A stretch of DNA of 47,349 bases from Roseovarius sp. (GTDB lineage Bacteria > Pseudomonadota > Alphaproteobacteria > Rhodobacterales > Rhodobacteraceae), in contig JARGOC010000029.1 of assembly GCA_029212365.1 (NCBI GenBank), positions 1 through 47,349 of the forward strand. Reading direction: 5' to 3'. Shown piece by piece: positions 42,737 through 47,349 of the stretch. Positions within the stretch are counted from its first letter, which is position 1, and every line of letters starts with the position of its first letter. A program made the position numbers and the translations under genes. The notes beneath the pieces are model-generated. The model saw only the letters and a list, made by a program, of their open reading frames with translations, was not told the DNA's origin and made no database searches.

Positions 42737-43104
42737 TAGTTGTCATCCGTGGCGACTGCGATGACATCGATTTCGACCAAGATACCATTTAGGTTGCTCC
42801 CGACAACGGTCCGCACTGGCTTCACCCCAGGGAAGAACCGCGCATAAACCTCGTTGAATCCCGTCACATCTGACAGATCCTGTAAGTGAACGGTTGCCTT
42901 GACTATATCTTCAAGCCCGGCACCATAGCTGCTCAGAACAGATTGAAGGTTATGGAAAGTTGCCTCCGTTTGTTCGATGATGCATTTCCCAATCACAGAG
43001 CGCTTCTCGTCCCTCGGCACTTGCCCGGCCGTGAAAATTAGATTGCCAACACGCCGCCCTGCGGAATAGTGGCCGCCACTCGGCAGAAGATCCTCGGTAT
43101 TCAA
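42736..43104 (-). CDS. RidA-family imine deaminase (copy 2)
   Basis: A 122-residue Rid protein, about three-quarters identical by eye to the copy at 36538. DLLPSGGHYSAGRRVGNLIF and FNEVYARFFPGVKPVRTVVG are almost unchanged, including the substrate-binding Arg. First gene of module A. It is divergent from the MocR regulator across 189 bp, so it is probably under direct MocR control. Confidence 0.92.
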   Translation of the reverse strand: MNTEDLLPSGGHYSAGRRVGNLIFTAGQVPRDEKRSVIGKCIIEQTEATFHNLQSVLSSYGAGLEDIVKATVHLQDLSDVTGFNEVYARFFPGVKPVRTVVGSNLNGILVEIDVIAVATDDN

Positions 43105-43248
43105 TGCAAAACTCCCCGTCGCGCTATCATGCGCTGTTCTTGACTTTCATTTTGTCCTGTGACATTAGCCGGGATACGCTGGAACATAGCGCCCACAGAA
43201 TAATGGGACATACCATCCCAATCAGATATTTTTGTATCAGTCAATTTC

Positions 43249-43278
43249 TTTATTGTTCTAATACATAAAAACAATAAA
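43249..43278. promoter_or_regulatory. Inverted repeat upstream of the MocR gene
   Basis: TTTATTGTT (43249-43257) and AACAATAAA (43270-43278) are perfect complements 12 bp apart, with TAATACATAA between them. They sit 16 bp before the MocR start and are a candidate autoregulatory site. GGAG follows at 43283. Confidence 0.5.
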
Positions 43279-43293
43279 CAACCGGAGAGCAGC

Positions 43294-44679
43294 ATGTGGC
43301 AACCTCAGCTTCACGATCTTAAAGGGCCAATTTACGAACAAATCAGGACTGCATTTCTCTCGGACATTAAGAGAGGTGCGCTGAAACCAGGGGACCCACT
43401 TCCTCCGCACCGCGATTTAGCAGACCAACTTGGTGTGTCTGTTGGGACGGTCTCTAGGGCGTACAAGGATCTTGTTGATCAGGGCCTGATCGATGCTGGC
43501 GCGCGGCGTGGGTCCCGGGTCAGAGAAATTGACACAAATGCGCGTTCCTCGTTGAAAAAGATCGCCAATGTTGATTCTCAAGTCGTAGATTTGCGCGGTC
43601 ATCGTGCGGCGTTTGAAGACTGGGACACGGATATCCAACAAGCCTTGTTGGATATTGGGCTTCAGTCTGACCTTGGGAGTTTGTTGGACTATCAGCCTAG
43701 CCCTGGTCTTAAACACCACAGGGAAGCCGGTGCCAAATGGCTTGAGCTAACATCTGGCAAGCCGTGCAAAGCTGAAGAAGTCGTCGTTTGCAATGGGGCT
43801 CAGCACGCACTTGTTTGCGCTCTCTTAGCTTCTTGTAGCGCAGGCGATATCATAGCGACCGAAAGGTTGACCTATGCAGGTCTTCGGGCTGCGGCTCCGT
43901 CGCTTAGTCTAAAACTTGTTCCGGTTGATACCGATGAAGATGGGATAATCCCAGCTTCCTTCCAATCTGTGTGTGACGAGCATTCTGTGAAGGCATTGGT
44001 TTGCGTGCCCAACATACACAACCCAACGACCAGAACTCTCCCGCTGAAGCGTCGCAAGGAAATTGCAAAAATTGCTTTAGCACATTCGGCTACGATCATC
44101 GAAGACGACGTTTACGGCGGCCTGTCCGACCCTAAGATACCACCTTTCTATTCCATTACCCCGGACAACGTCATCCGGCTTACAGGGCTTTCCAAAACCC
44201 TCGGTCCGGGACTTCGCATTGGTTACATTCAGGCCCAACCATCAAGAATTCCGGCACTTTCAACTGCCTTGCGGGCTACGAGCTGGATGGCCTCGCCGCT
44301 CATGGCAGAGATATCAGCAAATCTGATATCGAGCGGAAAGGCACAGGAAATCTTGAGCAAGAACAAATTGGAATTGGGATTGAGAAATAAGGTCCTAGCG
44401 GAAGAACTGGGTTCTAGGATCACCACGTCGCCTTTCAGTCCGCACGCGTGGCTTGAATTGCCTGAGAGTTGGACAAGGGACGAGTTTTTAAACTGGGCCC
44501 AGGTCAACGGTATCAAACTCTTAGCGGCCGAGTCTTTTCTTGTAGGTCCACCCTCAGCGGACAAGGCGGTTCGGCTATCTGTAAGTGCAGCGCCAAATGC
44601 CGAGACACTTCGTTCTGTAGCTAGCCGAATCTCAAATGCTTTGAGGCAGCCGCCTGAAGACAGCAATATCCTGGCATAG
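43294..44679 (+). CDS. MocR-type (GntR-aminotransferase) regulator
   Basis: A 461-residue protein. A GntR winged helix occupies residues 1-75 (GPIYEQIRTAFLSDIKRGAL, LADQLGVSVGTVSRAYKDL). A linker leads to a fold-type I aminotransferase-like domain with VVVCNGAQHAL, IEDDVYGGL and the PLP Lys in TGLSKTLGPGLRIGY. MocR regulators sense PLP plus an amino-acid-derived ligand, as in GabR or EnuR. Divergent from the RidA/dehydratase genes, it is the probable activator or repressor of the catabolic region. Confidence 0.95.
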   Translation: MWQPQLHDLKGPIYEQIRTAFLSDIKRGALKPGDPLPPHRDLADQLGVSVGTVSRAYKDLVDQGLIDAGARRGSRVREIDTNARSSLKKIANVDSQVVDLRGHRAAFEDWDTDIQQALLDIGLQSDLGSLLDYQPSPGLKHHREAGAKWLELTSGKPCKAEEVVVCNGAQHALVCALLASCSAGDIIATERLTYAGLRAAAPSLSLKLVPVDTDEDGIIPASFQSVCDEHSVKALVCVPNIHNPTTRTLPLKRRKEIAKIALAHSATIIEDDVYGGLSDPKIPPFYSITPDNVIRLTGLSKTLGPGLRIGYIQAQPSRIPALSTALRATSWMASPLMAEISANLISSGKAQEILSKNKLELGLRNKVLAEELGSRITTSPFSPHAWLELPESWTRDEFLNWAQVNGIKLLAAESFLVGPPSADKAVRLSVSAAPNAETLRSVASRISNALRQPPEDSNILA

Positions 44680-44769
44680 GAATCGCGATGTCGGCCAATA
44701 TGCCGTGTGAGAGAGGTGCGACAGACGCATCAAACAATATGGTTTAACAGAGAATATTGGAAACATTGG

Positions 44770-45069
44770 TTGCCGCATCTTTCAATCGAATTTTCTAAAG
44801 GACTTGAGCGAACGAACGACTTCCAACTGCTCTGCAGTGATCTGTGTTCAGCTTTAGCCTCGCTAGATGCATTTGATGATCCTGCTTCGATTAAAGTTCG
44901 CGTGAAACCGATCGAGTTCTTCAGCATCGGCAGTGAACCTCAGACGTTTGTTCACGCCACTCTCATGCTGATGGCAGGCTGTGACGAATTGATGCGGAAA
45001 CACCTAAACGAAGCAATCCTTGAAATATTGGATAGAGCTCTACCGGAAGTTGGCAGCATTACAGTGTGA
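44770..45069 (+). CDS. CHMI-like tautomerase, possibly 3'-truncated
   Basis: A 99-residue protein similar to 5-carboxymethyl-2-hydroxymuconate isomerase (tautomerase superfamily, catalytic Pro1). A TTG at 44770 gives MPHLSIEFSKGL, exposing the required Pro after Met removal; TGGAA lies about 8 nt upstream. The longer frame from 44707 would bury the Pro. QTFVHATLMLMAGCDELMRK is the second conserved block. It ends at SITV, about 15-25 residues short of typical members, just before IS debris. It may tautomerise an enol formed in this pathway. Probably co-transcribed with the MocR gene. Confidence 0.72.
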   Translation: MPHLSIEFSKGLERTNDFQLLCSDLCSALASLDAFDDPASIKVRVKPIEFFSIGSEPQTFVHATLMLMAGCDELMRKHLNEAILEILDRALPEVGSITV

Positions 45070-45157
45070 ACTCACGGCGAAGCGCAAATTCTGTTTGTTC
45101 AATGTATCTCGCTCATGGCTCACCCTCCATCAGTTTTGCTCGGAAGACTTCAGCGGG

Positions 45158-45600
45158 TGCACATTCCGGGACATCCGGCCGGTCATTCCGATAGCATCCG
45201 GCCACCTAAACCGGGGTATCCGGCCACCCATGTTTAGCGGCTGCGAGGCCTGAGGTTTTGGTATCAGCTTTGGGTGCTTTCGTCACCTGTTTTGAGTTTG
45301 GTTTTCCGCATGCTTTGCCCGTCGAGTTCGACGCGGTAGGCCCAGTCGGGTTGGGGCATGTCGCGGCGCACCTCTCCGGGGAAATGAGGAAACAGGCGCT
45401 GCTCAAGGTCTGCATCCGACAAGTCGGCTGGTAGAGGCCAGCTCAGACCTTCAACATCAGCACGCCGAAAATAATCCGATATCGTCGCGCGGCCCAACGA
45501 CAGGCTCTGCGCCACACGGCGTCCCGAAAATCCATCTGCACGAAGCCTCAAAGCTTCTCGTATCTTCCGCATTGGCAATCTCTTCATAAAGGCGCTCTCC
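45158..45600 (-). mobile_element. IS21-family deletion derivative
   Basis: TGCACATTCC at 45158 begins a terminal region with three direct copies of ATCCGGCC (45173, 45196, 45218) about 22 bp apart, as in the multiple terminal repeats of IS21 elements. The rest of the element is only one short frame (45264-45587). The expected upstream terminal repeats are not seen before it, so this end is truncated against the IS30 remnant. The stretch 45070-45157 shows nothing. Confidence 0.65.
45264..45587 (-). pseudogene. IstA N-terminus joined to an IstB-like C-terminus
   Basis: 107 residues. The first 83 match IS21 IstA N-termini: MRKIREALRLRADGFSGRRV, SLGRATISDYFRRADVEGL and EVRRDMPQPDWA. The last 24 (YRVELDGQSMRKTKLK and on) resemble IstB C-termini, which typically read HNAHRIELxGxSMR. 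The catalytic DDE domain and the IstB ATPase are missing, so an in-frame deletion of about 2 kb is inferred. Not functional as a transposase. Confidence 0.65.
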
Positions 45601-45850
45601 CGTTCAAATGAACGGCAGAGTATCCATCGGCCTGAGGAACTTCCTCATCATGTCACCAGTTGCGTTTGATCTCGCGGTGAATTGTCGAACGGTCTCGACC
45701 AAGCGTCTCGGCGATCTTTGTCTTCGTGGCTTTTGCCTGAAGCATCGTCGCCAAGATTCTACGTTCATCTAGGTTCAATTTGCGGTAGGGTCGTCTCATC
45801 ACATCCTCCTGATCTGCATCAGAAATTTATCTAGTGATGCAATCCAAAAT
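45600..45850 (-). mobile_element. IS30-family remnant
   Basis: About 250 bp carrying the start of an IS30-like transposase gene, its Shine-Dalgarno (AGGAGG, 5 nt before the ATG at 45799) and some upstream sequence. It is cut on one side by the IS21 relic (near 45625) and on the other gives way to the ISNCY end. Exact ends are not resolved. Confidence 0.6.
45653..45799 (-). pseudogene. IS30 transposase N-terminus with in-frame stop
   Basis: 48 residues: MRRPYRKLNLDERRILATML, KTKIAETLGRDRSTIHREIK and RNW, the IS30 helix-turn-helix region. The frame stops at TGA, but reading through gives HDEEVPQADGY, which continues IS30 similarity. So a Trp codon probably became TGA before the rest was lost. 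Confidence 0.72.
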
Positions 45851-45872
45851 GGAATGTGCCCAGCTACACGGT

Positions 45873-47349
45873 GTGTTGCAACCAAGTTGAAATGTCCGCC
45901 TCTGTGCAAAGTAGAAATGTCCCACTGGGTGGTGCTGGAGCATGGCTGGGCAGGGCGTAGACCTCACACATCGCAGCCCTGAACAGCCATGCGGGCGTCG
46001 CTATTCTGCGGCGTGTGATGCGGATTTCTCGGCCTTTTCTTTAGCACGTTTCGCCAGCTTTGAGTTCCAGCCGTTGTTGCGTTTTCCGGTTGGCTGATAG
46101 CGCGTCGCTTGCTTGCCGGCGCGGCGTTTTTTTGGAGGCGCTTTGTCCTGTTCGGTCTTGATGTGCTCCAGGACCGCGCTGAGATGTTTGTTCTCGGTGA
46201 TGGCCGCATGGGTCACGCGCTGGTCTTTGTCGAAGATGGAGTAGGGGATCGACACACCCTTCCAGCGGACCTCAACTCGCCCGTCGGGGAAAGCAAACGT
46301 GTCGACGTATTTGCCAGGCAGACCGCGCGTGATCTCATTCTCGGCCAGGATGATCCGTTGGCGTTCGTAAGAGAAGGCAAGCTGCGCCCCGACAAGCCGT
46401 TCGTCTTGGAGCGCGAACACGTCTCGTAGTCGATCGGGCTCAATGTTCATCGGCCTGTGCAGGTTGTCAGCGCGGCGCGGAACCTTTGCAAACTTGGCGT
46501 TATAGCGGCCCGTGAAGGCAGGCAGGAACGCATTGGCAGCGTCCATATCCGAAACGCCTGCAAGCCTGAGTTCTTTGACCAAACGGTCCTGTAACGTGCG
46601 ATTGGCGCGTTCGACACGGCCTTTGGCCTGAGAGCTGTTTGCACAAAGAATCTCGATGTTTAGTGTGTTCAAAGCCCGTCCGAACTGGGTCATGCCGTGC
46701 CCCGATTTGGCGGCTTGTTTGGCCACGCGGAACACCGTGTGCTTGTCGGAATAGAACGCAACCGGTCGGCCATGCGCTGCGAGATACAAATCCAGCGCCT
46801 CAAAGTAACTGAACGTGCTCTCGGACGTGACAAACCGCAGCTGCATCAACGTACTGGTCGCATCATCAATGAAGACAAGCAGGGTGCATCGTGGGCCACG
46901 ATCCTCAAACCAATGGTGATCCGAGCCATCGATCTGGATAAGTTCGCCAAAGCATTCTCGCCGCAATCGCGGCTGATGAAATGTGCGGCGCTGTTTGCGA
47001 GACAGCCAGATCCCGGCGTCCTGCATCCACTTGCGCAGTGTCTCGCGTGAGACCTTCAGGTCATGATCTTCTGATAACTTCTCAGCCGCAAACGTGGGCC
47101 CAAAATCGATGTAGTTCTCGCGCACCAGCGTCACAGCAAACTCGCGTATCGCTGGATCAATCCGGTTGTTCGACCGGCGACCGCGCGCTTTGTGCCGGAT
47201 CGCAGTAGGACCATCGGTCTGGAAATCCTTCAGCAATCGATGCACTTGTCGTCGGCTCAGCCCCAACACGTTGGCCGCTGTCACAGCCGTCATCTGTGAG
47301 CGCTACGTGAACTGCGACTCTTGTTGGTGTCAGGGTAGGGCGGTCATCG
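45873..47349 (-). mobile_element. ISNCY-type (IS1202-like) insertion sequence, right part beyond window
   Basis: Contains the transposase gene 46001-47293. Downstream of it, GAAATGTCC is repeated at 45890 and 45915, with a related GGAATGTGCC at 45852, likely the terminal region of the element. The 5' end lies past 47349, so the length cannot be given. Confidence 0.65.
46001..47293 (-). CDS. ISNCY-family DDE transposase
   Basis: A 430-residue transposase. An N-terminal HTH (AANVLGLSRRQVHRLLKDF) is followed by a second HTH (LKVSRETLRKWMQDAGIW) and an RNase H-like core. The DDE residues are in LIQIDGSDHHWF, AFYSDKHTVF and AKGRVERANRTL. A basic tail ends it (KKRRAGKQATRY). The start lacks some 20-25 residues seen at the front of relatives; an in-frame TAG lies 9 nt before the ATG, so the gene may be slightly truncated or frameshifted at its 5' end. 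Confidence 0.85.
   Translation of the reverse strand: MTAVTAANVLGLSRRQVHRLLKDFQTDGPTAIRHKARGRRSNNRIDPAIREFAVTLVRENYIDFGPTFAAEKLSEDHDLKVSRETLRKWMQDAGIWLSRKQRRTFHQPRLRRECFGELIQIDGSDHHWFEDRGPRCTLLVFIDDATSTLMQLRFVTSESTFSYFEALDLYLAAHGRPVAFYSDKHTVFRVAKQAAKSGHGMTQFGRALNTLNIEILCANSSQAKGRVERANRTLQDRLVKELRLAGVSDMDAANAFLPAFTGRYNAKFAKVPRRADNLHRPMNIEPDRLRDVFALQDERLVGAQLAFSYERQRIILAENEITRGLPGKYVDTFAFPDGRVEVRWKGVSIPYSIFDKDQRVTHAAITENKHLSAVLEHIKTEQDKAPPKKRRAGKQATRYQPTGKRNNGWNSKLAKRAKEKAEKSASHAAE

Noticed and set aside
27503..43104. Full beta-hydroxyaspartate cycle as in Paracoccus
   Set aside because: Genes for the aspartate-glyoxylate aminotransferase (BhcA) and iminosuccinate reductase (BhcD) and an IclR-type BhcR are absent, so the known cycle is not complete here.
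35508..44679. Hydroxyectoine catabolism (MocR, ABC/TRAP uptake, dehydratase)
   Set aside because: The ectoine hydrolase (M24-type), deacetylase and ornithine-cyclodeaminase-like genes of that pathway are missing, and the binding protein resembles GltI rather than an ectoine binder.
44707..44769. N-terminal extension of the tautomerase from 44707
   Set aside because: It would bury the catalytic Pro1, and the extension has no similarity to the family.
45020..45253. Plus-strand 77-codon frame over the end of the tautomerase gene
   Set aside because: It crosses the IS21 terminal repeats; a frameshifted tautomerase tail was considered, but the peptide does not match the family C-terminus.

Overview
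The window looks like accessory DNA (plasmid or integrated island) of an alphaproteobacterium, most likely a marine Rhodobacterales (Roseobacter-group) member. This rests on the protein styles: a Rhodobacterales-type VirB secretion cluster, TAXI-TRAP transport, GltIJKL, and alphaproteobacterial IS relics. It is inference; no rRNA, tRNA or replication gene is present. No CRISPR array was seen.

Layout. (1) 1-530: the 3' part of an ArdC-type antirestriction gene, cut at its metal-binding motif next to a palindrome-rich, resolvase-site-like patch, followed by a clear terminator. (2) 636-13179: small self-contained units, most pairing a one-component regulator with nearby enzymes or membrane proteins. 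The regulators are LysR, two MarR, ArsR, MerR and TetR. The targets include two NmrA-like oxidoreductases, an SDR, an EamA exporter, an alpha/beta hydrolase, GFA-like and SRPBCC proteins, a GNAT and DUF1772/DUF4345 membrane proteins. Several regulators have readable operator palindromes. (3) 13498-25217: one long minus-strand type IV secretion operon. In transcription order it holds an unknown ORF, VirB1-like transglycosylase, VirB2, VirB3, VirB4, a VirB7-like lipoprotein, a VirB5/transglycosylase chimera, VirB5, VirB8, VirB9, VirB10, VirB11, a DUF4177-like protein, a small periplasmic protein and VirB6. No VirD4 coupling protein or relaxase is present. (4) 25347-27261: an XRE regulator and three unrecognised small proteins, two of them exported. 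(5) 27503-43104: a minus-strand catabolic region with a divergent MocR regulator and a tautomerase beyond it (43294-45069). (6) 45158-47349: stacked IS remains (IS21 deletion derivative, IS30 fragment, ISNCY-type transposase running off the window).

The catabolic region reads as two parallel modules. Each starts with a RidA-family deaminase and a fold-type II PLP dehydratase, then a transporter. Module A has a TAXI-TRAP importer and a creatininase-family hydrolase. Module B has a glutamate/aspartate-type ABC importer (GltIJKL), a DapA-family lyase, malate synthase G, a GlcG/HbpS protein and a D-threonine-aldolase-family enzyme. The best single explanation is uptake and breakdown of a beta-hydroxy acidic amino acid such as 3-hydroxyaspartate. 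The dehydratase plus RidA would give oxaloacetate, and an aldolase would give glycine plus glyoxylate, which malate synthase consumes. This pathway is an inference from gene content; no single protein proves the substrate.

Starts were moved from the longest reading frame where a Shine-Dalgarno site, gene overlap, signal peptide or family length argued for it; these cases are stated.
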